From positions 1-64,000 of the forward strand of contig JBOIDF010000002.1 of NCBI GenBank assembly GCA_050740455.1: DNA of 64,000 bases, read 5' to 3'. Each line of letters begins with the position of its first letter. Position 1 is the stretch's first letter. Source of the stretch: USCg-Taylor sp050740455 (lineage in GTDB: Bacteria > Pseudomonadota > Gammaproteobacteria > JACCXJ01). The notes beneath the pieces are model-generated. The model ran no database searches, was not told the origin of the DNA, and saw nothing but the letters and a program-made list of their open reading frames with translations. A program made the position numbers and the translations under genes. Positions 16,867 to 25,948 of the stretch are shown here, piece by piece.

Positions 16867-17982
16867 CTAGGTTTTGTAGTAACGCCCCTTCCATTGGGAC
16901 CGTTCTCCCGACCAATAGCGAATGGCCGAGGACCATGTCATCGCGACATATAATAGCCCAATGATCGGTAATGTCAGCGCCCAGGCCCTCGATTGCCGGT
17001 AATATTTTAACGTGGGCTGGTAACTCGCCATGGCTAGAAAGATGAGAACGAGAGAAAAAACCCTATCCCATCCGCTGGCAGCCAGAAGGCCCGCCACGGG
17101 CACGCAGAAGGCTAACAGCATCATCCCAGTGCATAGCACTAGTAGAATGAGTGAATAGCGCAGTTGGGTATAGGCCGTTCTGGCAACCATCTTCCAAATG
17201 CTCGCTAAGCTCGCATACGCCCGTAGGCTCGACGCGGAGCGCGTTAAGCCGAGCCAGGTTTTAAAGCCTTTGGCCTTGACCGCCTTTGCGAGGGCACAAT
17301 CGTCGATAAGCTCCGCTTTAATCGCAGCAAACCCTCCTATGGCCTCGAGCACGCGCGTTTCCACCAAAATGCATCCGCCCGCGGCGGCGGCCACATAGCG
17401 GCTGGAGGGCAGGTTCGATAGTTGAAACGGGTACAGCAGCTTGAAGAAAAACACGAACGCCGGCATCAGCAGTTTCTCCCACCACCCCTCCATCCGCAGC
17501 TCGACCATCAAAGACACGAGATGATTCCCTTCGTTTTTCAATTTGGCGCGCAATACCGCCAGGATCCCTGTTCGCAAAGCGACATCGGCGTCCAATAGTA
17601 AGGTCAATGCCGAACGCACACTAGCCCGCCCTTGCTCGAGCGCCCATAGCTTTCCCGACCATCCGGGGGGAAGCGGCTCTCCGCGCAGGATTTCCAGGCC
17701 CTCGATGTCGACCGCTAGCGCCTTGGCGACCGTGTCGTCAGCGGATTGATCGTCAATCAGGACAACGCGGAAACCCCGTCCCTGCCGCGCCAACGCGTGT
17801 AGCGTCTGTTGAATTACCGCGGCCTCATTGCGGGCCGGGATAAGAACGGTTACATCAGTGAGGTCGACCTCGGCGCTCGCGGCGGCATCCAGCGATTCAT
17901 CCGTGCGCCAGGGGCGCCACGGCGCCAACAGGATCCCGATCCAGATGAGGTAGCTTGGGACGAGGAAGAAAACCCATCGCAT
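16867..17982 (-). CDS. hpnB: Hopene-associated glycosyltransferase HpnB
   Basis: A 371-residue GT2-family membrane glycosyltransferase. An N-terminal membrane helix (1-22) is followed by the catalytic domain with VTVLIPARNEAAVI (45-58), IDDQSADDT (76-84) and the DAD metal motif (131-133). C-terminal membrane helices follow, around LILLVLCTGMMLLAFCVPVA. It is linked to hopanoid gene clusters, but its precise acceptor is not established. It sits 30 bp after hpnH and 26 bp before hpnM. Confidence 0.88.
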   Translation of the reverse strand: MRWVFFLVPSYLIWIGILLAPWRPWRTDESLDAAASAEVDLTDVTVLIPARNEAAVIQQTLHALARQGRGFRVVLIDDQSADDTVAKALAVDIEGLEILRGEPLPPGWSGKLWALEQGRASVRSALTLLLDADVALRTGILAVLRAKLKNEGNHLVSLMVELRMEGWWEKLLMPAFVFFFKLLYPFQLSNLPSSRYVAAAAGGCILVETRVLEAIGGFAAIKAELIDDCALAKAVKAKGFKTWLGLTRSASSLRAYASLASIWKMVARTAYTQLRYSLILLVLCTGMMLLAFCVPVAGLLAASGWDRVFSLVLIFLAMASYQPTLKYYRQSRAWALTLPIIGLLYVAMTWSSAIRYWSGERSQWKGRYYKT

Positions 17983-18012
17983 TTAGCGATTGCCGCGCAG
18001 GACATAGACCCG

Positions 18013-19140
18013 CTAGGCTACTCGTTTTCGTCTATGCGCACCGGTAAATTCCACGGTCGCGACGAGGCGGGGTTTTTGTGGCGCATGCTGTTCATAGAGA
18101 ATCGGCGGCTCCGGGGCCATGGGTCCCGTGGTCGATGGTCCGTGCAGCATAAGCCGGAGGGCTTTTAGCGGGTGAGCAAAGGCATCGTTGACCGCCGTGG
18201 CTTCGTAACCGCAATGCACCATGCAATCGTCACATTTAGGATTACGTCCGGTTCCGTAGCGCTCCCACTCGGTTTCGTCTATTAACGCCTGGTAGGTCGG
18301 CGCATAGCCTTCCCCTACGAGAAGGTAACAGGGCTTTTGCCATCCGAACACGTTGCGCGTCGGATTGCCCCACGGCGTGCATTCATAGCTCTGGTTTCCG
18401 GCCAGGAAGTCAAGGTACATCGGCGAATGATTGAAGCGCCATTTCCGATTCTTACCGCGTTTGAATACGTCGCGGAACAATTGTTTGACCTCCTTACGCT
18501 TGAGGAAAACATCCTGCCGTGGCGCCCGCTCATAGCTGTAGCCAGGCGAAATCGTCACGCCTTCCACGCCGAGATCGGTCGCAACATCTAGGAACTCCGC
18601 AACTTCCGGCGCCGTTTCTCCTTGGAACAGCGTGCAATTGACGGTCACGCGGAATCCTTCCGCGCGCGTCCTGCGGATGAGCTCCACGCACTTATCGTAT
18701 ACCCCGTCGCGGCATACCGAGGCATCGTGCCGGTCCTTGGTGCCATCGAGGTGAATGGAGAAGGTTAGATAGGGCGAGGGTGCGTAATCCGCCATGCGCC
18801 GATCGAGCAGGAGCGCATTGGTGCATAGATACACGAATTTCTTGCGTTGGATGAATCCCGCCACGATCTCGGGCATCTCTTTGTGAATCAGCGGCTCGCC
18901 CCCGGCAATCGATACGATCGGCGCGCCGCATTCGTCGATGGCGCCCATGCATTCCTCGACGCTAAGCCGTTTGTTCAGGATTTCCTCGGGGTAATCGATC
19001 TTGCCGCAGCCCGCGCAGGCGAGGTTGCAACGAAACAGAGGTTCAAGCATGAGCACCAACGGATACTTTTTGCGACCACGAAGTTTCTGTTCCAGAACGT
19101 AACGCGCGACACGGAATTGCTGGATTAATGGGACTCCCAT
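18013..19140 (-). CDS. hpnH: Adenosyl-hopene transferase HpnH (radical SAM)
   Basis: A 375-residue radical SAM enzyme that joins diploptene and 5'-deoxyadenosine to give adenosylhopane, the first step to extended hopanoids. The cluster motif is CNLACAGC (Cys38, Cys42, Cys45). IAGGEPLIH follows as the SAM-binding GGE, and a SPASM-like C-terminus holds CDDCMVHCGYEA. It is the first gene of an operon hpnH-hpnB-hpnM-mlaA, read away from dxs. The squalene-hopene cyclase and HpnG are not in the window. Confidence 0.93.
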   Translation of the reverse strand: MGVPLIQQFRVARYVLEQKLRGRKKYPLVLMLEPLFRCNLACAGCGKIDYPEEILNKRLSVEECMGAIDECGAPIVSIAGGEPLIHKEMPEIVAGFIQRKKFVYLCTNALLLDRRMADYAPSPYLTFSIHLDGTKDRHDASVCRDGVYDKCVELIRRTRAEGFRVTVNCTLFQGETAPEVAEFLDVATDLGVEGVTISPGYSYERAPRQDVFLKRKEVKQLFRDVFKRGKNRKWRFNHSPMYLDFLAGNQSYECTPWGNPTRNVFGWQKPCYLLVGEGYAPTYQALIDETEWERYGTGRNPKCDDCMVHCGYEATAVNDAFAHPLKALRLMLHGPSTTGPMAPEPPILYEQHAPQKPRLVATVEFTGAHRRKRVA

Positions 19141-19225
19141 TCGTAACCCCCCAGTGCGTTGTGGCTTTTTCGTTGAACGATCAAGGAATTGAATTGCGAT
19201 TTTGTTGTATATATGTCATTAACAT

Positions 19226-19253
19226 ACAATAGCGGGCGCGCAATGTACAGCAA
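19226..19253 (-). promoter_or_regulatory. Candidate sigma70 promoter of hpnH
   Basis: On the minus strand, TTGCTG (19248-19253) and TATTGT (19226-19231) are spaced by 16 bp, about 85 bp before the hpnH start in an AT-rich intergenic region. Moderate match only. Confidence 0.35.
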
Positions 19254-19268
19254 AATTACAACGAATTC

Positions 19269-19298
19269 TTGCCAGCACGGATAGCTATATTCCATAAT
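19269..19298 (+). promoter_or_regulatory. Candidate sigma70 promoter of dxs
   Basis: TTGCCA (19269-19274) and CATAAT (19293-19298) are spaced by 18 bp. Transcription would start about 20 bp before ATG 19324. A GAGG ribosome-binding site is at 19313-19316. Confidence 0.4.
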
Positions 19299-19323
19299 GT
19301 GATATCCCCTAGATCGAGGCTTG

Positions 19324-21216
19324 ATGATGGTTACTCGCTACTCGCTGTTGCGCACGATCGATACGCCCATGGACCTGCGCCGGCTCCCAGAGTCCGAGCT
19401 CGCGCCGCTGGCCGCCGAGCTGCGTGCGTTTGTTCTTGACTCCGTGAGCAAGAGCGGCGGGCATTTCGCGGCGGGTCTCGGTACCGTTGAGCTCACGATC
19501 GCACTGCACTACATATTCAACACCCCGGAAGACCGCATCGTGTGGGATGTCGGCCACCAAGCGTATCCGCATAAGATCCTCACCGGCCGGCGCGAGCGCA
19601 TGGACACGATCCGGCACTGGGGAGGTCTCGCGCCGTTTCCCAAGCGCGACGAAAGTCTCTACGACACCTTCGGCGTTGGGCATTCCAGCACCTCCATCAG
19701 TGCGGCACTCGGAATGGCGATCGCCGCGAAACGCCAAGGGTCTGGCCGCAAGGCCGTCGCCGTCATCGGGGACGGCGGTATGACCGGCGGGCTCGCGTTC
19801 GAGGCTATGAACCATGCGGGGGATCTCGGTATCGATCTGCTGGTGGTGCTGAATGACAATGACATGTCTATCTCTCCGAATGTCGGGGCGTTGTCGAACC
19901 GCATCGCTCAAGTCTTGTCGGGACGTCTCTATGCCACCGTCAAGGAAGGGAGCAGGAAGGTGCTGTCGAACATGCCGCCGGTGTGGGAGCTCGCGCGCCG
20001 CGCCGAGGAGCACGTCAAGGGGTTGATCATACCGGGCACCCTGTTCGAGGAGCTGGGGTTTAATTACATCGGTCCGGTCGATGGGCATGATCTCTCGGCC
20101 TTGCTGACAACGATTCGCAACCTGCGTCAATTGCACGGTCCCCAGCTCTTGCATGTCATAACGAAGAAAGGCAAGGGCTATGCGCCGGCCGAGGCGGATC
20201 CCGTCAAATACCACGGCGTCACGCCCTTCGATCCGGTGCAGGGAATTGTCTCCTCGAAGGCCCCGAGCAAACCCACCTATACCAAGATCTTCGGCGACTG
20301 GATCTGCGACATGGCGGCGCGCGATCCACGGCTGGTCGCCATCACCCCGGCGATGCGCGAGGGCTCGGGCCTGGTGCGATTCCAAAAGGAATACCCGGAC
20401 CAGTATTGTGACGTCGGGATCGCCGAGCAACACAGTGTCACGGTGGCAGCCGGAATGGCCTGCGAGGGTCTGAAGCCGGTCGTTGCGATCTACTCGACTT
20501 TTCTGCAGCGGGGCTATGACCAAGTCATTCACGATGTCGTCAATCAAAAGCTAGCGGTGCTTTTTGCCATCGACCGCGCGGGGCTCGTGGGCGCGGACGG
20601 CCCCACCCATAACGGCAGCTATGATCTGACCTTCCTCCGCTGCTTGCCCGGGATGGTGGTTATGGCGCCTTCCGATGAGAATGAATGCCGGCAAATGCTC
20701 TATACCGGATTCCTGCTCGATGGGCCGGCGGCGGTCCGCTATCCGCGCGGGGAGGGCCCGGGGATGCGCGTCGAAGAGGCCATGACGGCCTTACCCGTCG
20801 GCAAGGCCGAGATCGAACGTTCGGGTAGGCGCATCGCGCTGTTGGCGTTCGGAACGATGGTCGCACCGGCGCTCGAGGCGGGCGAGGATCTCAAGGCCAC
20901 GGTCGTCAATATGCGTTTCGTGAAACCCCTCGACAAGGAGTTGCTGTCGCAACTCGCCGAAACCCACGAGTTGCTGGTGACGGTCGAAGAAAATGTGGTC
21001 GCCGGGGGCGCCGGCGCCGGGGTGGCCGAGGTGCTTGCAAGCCAAGGCCGGCATGCGCCCATCGTGCATTACGGCTTGCCCGACCGGCTGATCCAGCACG
21101 GTACGCGAGAGGAGATGTTGGCGGACGCGGGACTGACCAAGGAAGGTCTCCTGGAGTTTATTCGCCGGCACGCAAGTGGGCTGAAGGTCAGCGCCCCAAG
21201 CCTAATAGCCCTGTAA
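19324..21216 (+). CDS. dxs: 1-deoxy-D-xylulose-5-phosphate synthase
   Basis: 630 residues. It condenses pyruvate and glyceraldehyde 3-phosphate, the entry step of the MEP isoprenoid pathway that supplies squalene for hopanoids. The thiamine diphosphate site GDGGMTGG is at 149-156, with LNDNDMSIS following and GHQAYPHKILTGRR before it. The transketolase-type second domain has DVGIAEQHSVTVAAGMA and FLQRGYDQVIHDV, and the C-terminal domain starts near VGKAEI. TTG 19321 and ATGs at 19324 and 19327 are all possible; 19324 has the best spacing to GAGG. Placement between hopanoid operons fits a precursor role. Confidence 0.95.
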   Translation: MMVTRYSLLRTIDTPMDLRRLPESELAPLAAELRAFVLDSVSKSGGHFAAGLGTVELTIALHYIFNTPEDRIVWDVGHQAYPHKILTGRRERMDTIRHWGGLAPFPKRDESLYDTFGVGHSSTSISAALGMAIAAKRQGSGRKAVAVIGDGGMTGGLAFEAMNHAGDLGIDLLVVLNDNDMSISPNVGALSNRIAQVLSGRLYATVKEGSRKVLSNMPPVWELARRAEEHVKGLIIPGTLFEELGFNYIGPVDGHDLSALLTTIRNLRQLHGPQLLHVITKKGKGYAPAEADPVKYHGVTPFDPVQGIVSSKAPSKPTYTKIFGDWICDMAARDPRLVAITPAMREGSGLVRFQKEYPDQYCDVGIAEQHSVTVAAGMACEGLKPVVAIYSTFLQRGYDQVIHDVVNQKLAVLFAIDRAGLVGADGPTHNGSYDLTFLRCLPGMVVMAPSDENECRQMLYTGFLLDGPAAVRYPRGEGPGMRVEEAMTALPVGKAEIERSGRRIALLAFGTMVAPALEAGEDLKATVVNMRFVKPLDKELLSQLAETHELLVTVEENVVAGGAGAGVAEVLASQGRHAPIVHYGLPDRLIQHGTREEMLADAGLTKEGLLEFIRRHASGLKVSAPSLIAL

Positions 21217-21235
21217 GCGCTTCGGGGCGCTGGGC

Positions 21236-22312
21236 TCAACGGCGCACGATCTCACCGATGGCGGCGATAAAGCGCTGCACGTCATCGGCGCTGATGGCAC
21301 CCATCGTAGACACCCGAAACAAGACCTTGGCAAACGCCGCCTGCCCGGCGTAAATCACGAATCCATGCTGTTTCAGCCGGTCGTGGAGCGCGAGGTACTC
21401 CATCCCTTCAGGCAAATGGAAAGAATTTAAAACCACGGAGCATACCGCCGCCGGAAGCAGCGGCCGGATCCCCACCGCGGCGAGACCCTCGCGGATACGC
21501 GTGATGTGTTCTCGGTAACGCCGCTGGCGCGCCCGCCATCCTCCCTCCTCTTCCAGCTCCGATAACGCCTCATCGAGAGCGTAGAAGCCCTGCACGGTCT
21601 GCGTATACGGCGTACTGCCGGCGTCTTGCGCTTGGCAATACGGGCGGAGATCGAGATAAAGACTTCGCGGCGCTTGGCCTGCGGGCGGGAGCGCCTGGCG
21701 CCGCACGATGACGAACGCTACGCCCGGCACGCCGTGCAAACATTTATTGGCGGTGCCCGCGCAGGCCGCGATGTTCCAGCGCACGAAGTCGAGGGGCTCG
21801 GCCCCGAAGCTACTCACGCCGTCCATCAAAAGCTGAACGCCTCGCGCCTTGCAGATTTCCGCCAGATCGGCGATCGAATTGAGGCGGCCGGTCGTGGTTT
21901 CGTGGTGCACGAGCGCAACGTAGTGAAACCTCCGGTTTTGATCGAGGCAAGCCCGCACCGCGTCGAGATCGATCCCTCGGTCCCAGGCGTGGTGCAGATG
22001 CACGTGGTGTAGCCCGTGGATGCGCGCGAGCGCCGTGAGCCGCTCCCCGTAGACACCATTCTCGAGTATGAGCACGCTATCTGTATCTTTAATCAGAGTA
22101 TTCATCATCGCCTCGACCGCGGCGGTTCCCGAGCCGGTCAGCAACACGGCCGCCCAATGATCAAGGGGAAGGCCGTACACGCCGAGTAGCTGCGTACGGA
22201 TGCTTTGTTGAAGCGCGGTAAACTCCGGTTCCCGGTGACAGAGATCCGGCCGCAGCAAGGCCTGGCGCACGCGCTCGCTAAGCGTGACGGGACCGGGATT
22301 CAGAAGGATCAT
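21236..22312 (-). CDS. phnW: 2-aminoethylphosphonate-pyruvate transaminase
   Basis: A 358-residue fold-type I PLP enzyme interconverting phosphonoacetaldehyde and 2-aminoethylphosphonate (AEP). Features: MILLNPGPVTLSERVRQAL at the start, LTGSGTAAVEAMM (58-70), the PLP-ring aspartate Asp164 in LLMDGVSSFG and the Schiff-base Lys190 in GTANKCLHGVPG. An AGGGAGG site precedes the start. It is the last gene of a five-gene operon; with Ppd and PepM upstream it should run in the biosynthetic direction. Confidence 0.92.
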   Translation of the reverse strand: MILLNPGPVTLSERVRQALLRPDLCHREPEFTALQQSIRTQLLGVYGLPLDHWAAVLLTGSGTAAVEAMMNTLIKDTDSVLILENGVYGERLTALARIHGLHHVHLHHAWDRGIDLDAVRACLDQNRRFHYVALVHHETTTGRLNSIADLAEICKARGVQLLMDGVSSFGAEPLDFVRWNIAACAGTANKCLHGVPGVAFVIVRRQALPPAGQAPRSLYLDLRPYCQAQDAGSTPYTQTVQGFYALDEALSELEEEGGWRARQRRYREHITRIREGLAAVGIRPLLPAAVCSVVLNSFHLPEGMEYLALHDRLKQHGFVIYAGQAAFAKVLFRVSTMGAISADDVQRFIAAIGEIVRR

Positions 22313-22321
22313 CAGTCCTCC

Positions 22322-23473
22322 CTAAAAGCGCGAACCGATGTGCGACATGAGCCGCCGCACGACGTCGGAAGGAGCGACGGCCGGACGCGGTAAGACGGGC
22401 AGGGCGCCGGTGCGGATCTTGACATGGCAAAAGAGCGGCTTGCCTTCCGGGACCGCATCGAACAATGCCTCGACGACATCGGGCTGATCACCCGCGAAGC
22501 TACTCCCGTAACCGCACGCCTGGGCGATCTTTGCGAAGGAGACGCCGGCCGACACCGTGGCTTGGGCGCCGGTCGAATCGTGCGCTTCGTTGTCGAGCAC
22601 GATATGAATGAGATTAGGTCCCCCATAGGCTCCGATGGTGGCGAGATTGCCCATGCGCATGAGCGCCGCGCCATCGCCGTCTAGAATGACCACTCGAAGG
22701 TCGGGCCGCGCGAGCGCGAGGCCCAGCCCGAACGAGGAGGCGCACCCCATCGAACCCACCATGTAAAGCTGGTTCGGGCGGTCCGCGAGCGTATACAGCT
22801 CGCGTCCTGTATAACCCGTGGTGGCAATGATGACCGTGCCTTCGGCGGGTGTGCGTTCGAGAACGCGGTGCAAGACCTCGCTCCGGCTCGGCCAGGTTTG
22901 CTCTCCCACCATCTCGGCATGCGTTCCCGGTGCGGCCGGACGCGGCGGTCGTCGCTCTGGATCCAAGGCGTGGGCAGCGACGGTTCCTTTGCGCATAACG
23001 AAGGCATAGGGCCGTTCCTCGCGCTCGATGAAGGCGCGCGCGCGATCCAACGCCGCGCGGATCGCGCCTGGCTCGATGGGAAACGGTTCCCAGGGGATCT
23101 CCATCGTTTCCAACAAGGAACCGGTGATCCGCCCCATCAGCCGGTGTTGCGGTTCGTCCTGCAGATCCGGGGCGCCGCGGTGCGTACAAATCAACAGCAG
23201 CGGGATGCGGAAAACATAATTCAGCGAGGTCAGCGGGCTCACGGTGTTGCCTAAGCCCGAGTTTTGGATCATCACGATCGAACGCTGTCCGCCGACGGCG
23301 GCCCCGCTCGCGGTCGCCACGGCGTCGCCTTCGTTGGCCGAGGAGATATAGCGCAGACGTTCGTTGTTGATGACAAAGTTGATAAACGGGGTCAGAAACG
23401 AACACGGCACCCCCGCGTACGAAGTATAGCCGGCCGCACGGGCCACATCGACGAAATCCCGCGCCTCTATCAT
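22322..23473 (-). CDS. Phosphonopyruvate decarboxylase
   Basis: A 383-residue thiamine diphosphate enzyme that makes the PEP mutase step irreversible by decarboxylating phosphonopyruvate to phosphonoacetaldehyde (Ppd/AepY/Fom2 family). The N-terminal PYR domain has the activating glutamate in SSANEGDAVATASGAA (Glu48). The C-terminal PP domain has GDGAALMRMGNLATIGAYGG for thiamine diphosphate and Mg. ATG 23473 was chosen because it leaves a 7-bp gap to the upstream gene and starts at the family N-terminus MIEARDF. Confidence 0.92.
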   Translation of the reverse strand: MIEARDFVDVARAAGYTSYAGVPCSFLTPFINFVINNERLRYISSANEGDAVATASGAAVGGQRSIVMIQNSGLGNTVSPLTSLNYVFRIPLLLICTHRGAPDLQDEPQHRLMGRITGSLLETMEIPWEPFPIEPGAIRAALDRARAFIEREERPYAFVMRKGTVAAHALDPERRPPRPAAPGTHAEMVGEQTWPSRSEVLHRVLERTPAEGTVIIATTGYTGRELYTLADRPNQLYMVGSMGCASSFGLGLALARPDLRVVILDGDGAALMRMGNLATIGAYGGPNLIHIVLDNEAHDSTGAQATVSAGVSFAKIAQACGYGSSFAGDQPDVVEALFDAVPEGKPLFCHVKIRTGALPVLPRPAVAPSDVVRRLMSHIGSRF

Positions 23474-23480
23474 GATGAAA

Positions 23481-25136
23481 TCAGTGCCGTCCCTCGGCGA
23501 ACGAACCGGCCCGATCGAGATCATCGAGCGTGTTCACATCCAGCCAGTGGCCATGGATATACAGTACGCGAACCTTATTCCCCGAGCTGACCAAGTGATT
23601 GAGCAGATCAGGCGTGTTCAAACGTGAAAAGTCGGCGCGCGCGCGCAGATCCGCGAGCCCTTTCTTAAGCGCCCGGCAGCCCTCGCCTTGGGCCCGCCAC
23701 ATGCCGATCCAACGTCCCGAGGGCAGCCCGGCGCCGGAGGCCGGATCAGCGGTGATCCGCTCTAGGTATGCGTCCTCGCTCATGAGGGAGCGTGCATCGG
23801 GCTGGGTACAATAGGCGTAATCGGAAGCGCCGCCGACCGAGGCACGGGTATCCGCGGAATCGACCACCGCTACGATGCCGGCGTCACTGTCCAAAAGATC
23901 GCGCAGGATATAGTTTCGGAACAAGAGATCTCCGTAGAGGATCACCGTATCCTCACCGAAACACGATTCGGCACGGCTGAGCGAGGCAAGCTCGCCGGAG
24001 TCCTGGTAGCCGGGGTTCAGGACGAGACTAATCCCGGCCGTGTCTATCGCTTCGGCGCGGTACCCGGCCACGACGGTGATCTCGTTTACCGCCTGCTTCT
24101 TGAGCTCTTCGACGAGCCGCCGCAGGATCGGTTTTCCGCTAATCGGTAACATGACCTTGGGTCGGGTCGCAGTCAGACCGTAGAGCGCCTCACCGCGCGT
24201 CGCCGCCAAGATGACTGCACGCGTTCGCGAATGGCCGGAAACGGCGTAGCGCCGCTCCGCCGCCGAGAGCTCCTCCGCTCCTTGCAAGCGAAAGATTTCC
24301 TCTACCGGCGCTATCCGATCCTCGACATAGACCGGGGTTTCGGTCTCATGAATGGCACCGGCGGCGCTTTGCATCGCCGCTACCGCCGCGCGTAGCATGT
24401 GATTGGCCCAGATCACCAGAGTGATCCCGGCCTGGCGATAGACCTCGGTCGGGGTGCTGTAATACTTTGTGGGCACGATAACGAGAGGCGCGCGGCCCGC
24501 CCATTCCGCCGCGAACGCGAGGATTTGATCGGGACGCGACAGCTTGCTGTGGATTAAGATAGCGTCGGCCCCGGCCGCGCGATACGCCTCGGCGCGCAGC
24601 AGCGCTTCTCGCAGGTCCCAGCCGGCGATCAGAGCCTCGACCCTGGCCACAATGCAAAAATCGCGATCGTTCTGGCTGTCTTTACCGGCCTTGATCTTGC
24701 CGCAGAATTCCTCGATGTCGGCGAGGTTCTGCCGCTCTCCCGCGATAAAGCTGTTCATTTTCGGGAACATCTTGTCCTCGATACACACTCCCGCGATTCC
24801 GCGTTGCTCGATCTTTTTAACCAGGCGCCGCAGGTTGTTGAAATTTCCGTAGCCTGTGTCTCCGTCCAGTAATATCGGGATGCTAGTGACATCGGACATG
24901 AACTCGAGCATTTCGACCACTTGGGTCCAGCTTGCCTCGTTGTTATCGCGTACACCAAACTGCGCCGAGAGCGACAGCCCGCTGGCCCAGATCCCATGAA
25001 ACCCGGCCTCTTCGACGATGCGGGCGCTGATCCCGTTGTGGGCCTCCATAATGAATTCGAGGCGCGATGAATCGAGCATCCGGCGCAGTCGCGCGCTTTT
25101 CGAGAGCTTGGCCGAGACGGACTCCGGTTTAATCAT
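23481..25136 (-). CDS. Phosphoenolpyruvate mutase fused to nucleotidyltransferase
   Basis: A 551-residue two-domain protein. Residues 1-300 are PEP mutase (PEP to phosphonopyruvate), with LDGDTGYGNFNNLRRL and the diagnostic EDKMFPKMNS (120-129) that separates true mutases from isocitrate-lyase-like relatives. Residues about 306-551 are a nucleotidyltransferase: VILAATRGEALYGLTATRPK, where the LAATRG loop replaces the usual LAAGxG, then PISGKPILRR and YGDLLFRNY. Fused cytidylyltransferase domains of this kind activate AEP to CMP-AEP. The true start is ATG 25136, 2 bp from the upstream stop. Confidence 0.92.
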   Translation of the reverse strand: MIKPESVSAKLSKSARLRRMLDSSRLEFIMEAHNGISARIVEEAGFHGIWASGLSLSAQFGVRDNNEASWTQVVEMLEFMSDVTSIPILLDGDTGYGNFNNLRRLVKKIEQRGIAGVCIEDKMFPKMNSFIAGERQNLADIEEFCGKIKAGKDSQNDRDFCIVARVEALIAGWDLREALLRAEAYRAAGADAILIHSKLSRPDQILAFAAEWAGRAPLVIVPTKYYSTPTEVYRQAGITLVIWANHMLRAAVAAMQSAAGAIHETETPVYVEDRIAPVEEIFRLQGAEELSAAERRYAVSGHSRTRAVILAATRGEALYGLTATRPKVMLPISGKPILRRLVEELKKQAVNEITVVAGYRAEAIDTAGISLVLNPGYQDSGELASLSRAESCFGEDTVILYGDLLFRNYILRDLLDSDAGIVAVVDSADTRASVGGASDYAYCTQPDARSLMSEDAYLERITADPASGAGLPSGRWIGMWRAQGEGCRALKKGLADLRARADFSRLNTPDLLNHLVSSGNKVRVLYIHGHWLDVNTLDDLDRAGSFAEGRH

Positions 25137-25138
25137 GT

Positions 25139-25873
25139 TCAATCCAGTAAATGCGGCAGGATCTCGCGCTCCGCGCGGCACACGTCCTCGGGGAAATCGA
25201 TTTCGATCCAGGGCACGCCGCTCACATCCTCGAATCCGAACGCCTCTGGGGTTTCCAGGACCAGATCGCGAATGGCTTCTTCATACGGTTCGGCGTGCAA
25301 GCCGGCGCTGGAGTAATAATCCGCGCGCTCGGCCAGGCGTGCGGCGACGGACCCGGAAAAGCGGAAGAATCCAACGGACTCACCGCAAAAATCATAAGCA
25401 ACGCCGGCCGCGATCCGTTTACGAAACTCCACCGGGCGGCCGTCGCGCACGCAGATCTTAACCGGTTCGTCGGTAGGCTCGAAGGCGCGATCGATCAGAA
25501 AACAATTTTGAACCTGAGAATGTATCAAGCACTGCAGCAGATCGGGTCGATACAACACATCGGCATCCATCAGCAAAACGTCATCACCCCCGCGCAGTAC
25601 CTGCCTTACGGCCCACAAGCTGAGAACGCTTCCGCATTCGTAGCGCGCATTATAAACAGTTCGCACCGGGGCGCTTGGGGCAGCCGAGAGGATCGCTTCT
25701 TCGATCAACTCCGATCGGAAGCCGACGGCGATAACGATTTCATGGATGCCGTGAGCGCTAAGCGCCTCGAGATGGCGGCAAAGTAAGGTCTTGGATCCGA
25801 ACGCCAAGAGGCATTTGGGGTGTTCTATGCCCAAGCGCCGGCCGGCGCCCGCGGCGAGCATGACTGCCTTCAT
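25139..25873 (-). CDS. Stand-alone nucleotidyltransferase of phosphonate operon
   Basis: 244 residues, sugar-phosphate/choline-phosphate nucleotidyltransferase fold. The nucleotide loop LAAGAGRRLG (6-15) and Lys20 (HPK) are canonical, and the metal motif DAD (103-105) sits in LLMDADVLYR. It is translated directly before the PEP mutase fusion (2-bp gap), so it belongs to the same pathway even though the fusion already has such a domain. It may activate AEP or a modified phosphonate, or an acceptor such as a sugar; sequence cannot decide. ATG 25873 is chosen over the longer frame, which runs through a repeat. Confidence 0.82.
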   Translation of the reverse strand: MKAVMLAAGAGRRLGIEHPKCLLAFGSKTLLCRHLEALSAHGIHEIVIAVGFRSELIEEAILSAAPSAPVRTVYNARYECGSVLSLWAVRQVLRGGDDVLLMDADVLYRPDLLQCLIHSQVQNCFLIDRAFEPTDEPVKICVRDGRPVEFRKRIAAGVAYDFCGESVGFFRFSGSVAARLAERADYYSSAGLHAEPYEEAIRDLVLETPEAFGFEDVSGVPWIEIDFPEDVCRAEREILPHLLD

Positions 25874-25912
25874 GCGTTGCGTAGGTGACTTGCCGCGCGC
25901 CGCTGGAGCCTG

Positions 25913-25948
25913 AGAGCTTGTGAAAAAACCTGCTGCGCTCGGGGAGCT
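25913..25948. repeat. Half copy of the AGAGCTTGTGAAA element
   Basis: AGAGCTTGTGAAAAAACCTG and the following TGCTGCGCTCGGGGAGCT match the left end of the inverted-repeat element at 43841-43985 with few differences. Only one arm is present. It lies between the 2OG oxygenase stop (its TAG is at 25947-25949) and the nucleotidyltransferase start. Confidence 0.7.

Noticed and set aside
19309..20547. 412-codon minus-strand frame over dxs
   Set aside because: Shadow of a GC-rich gene; no domain and dxs is unmistakable.
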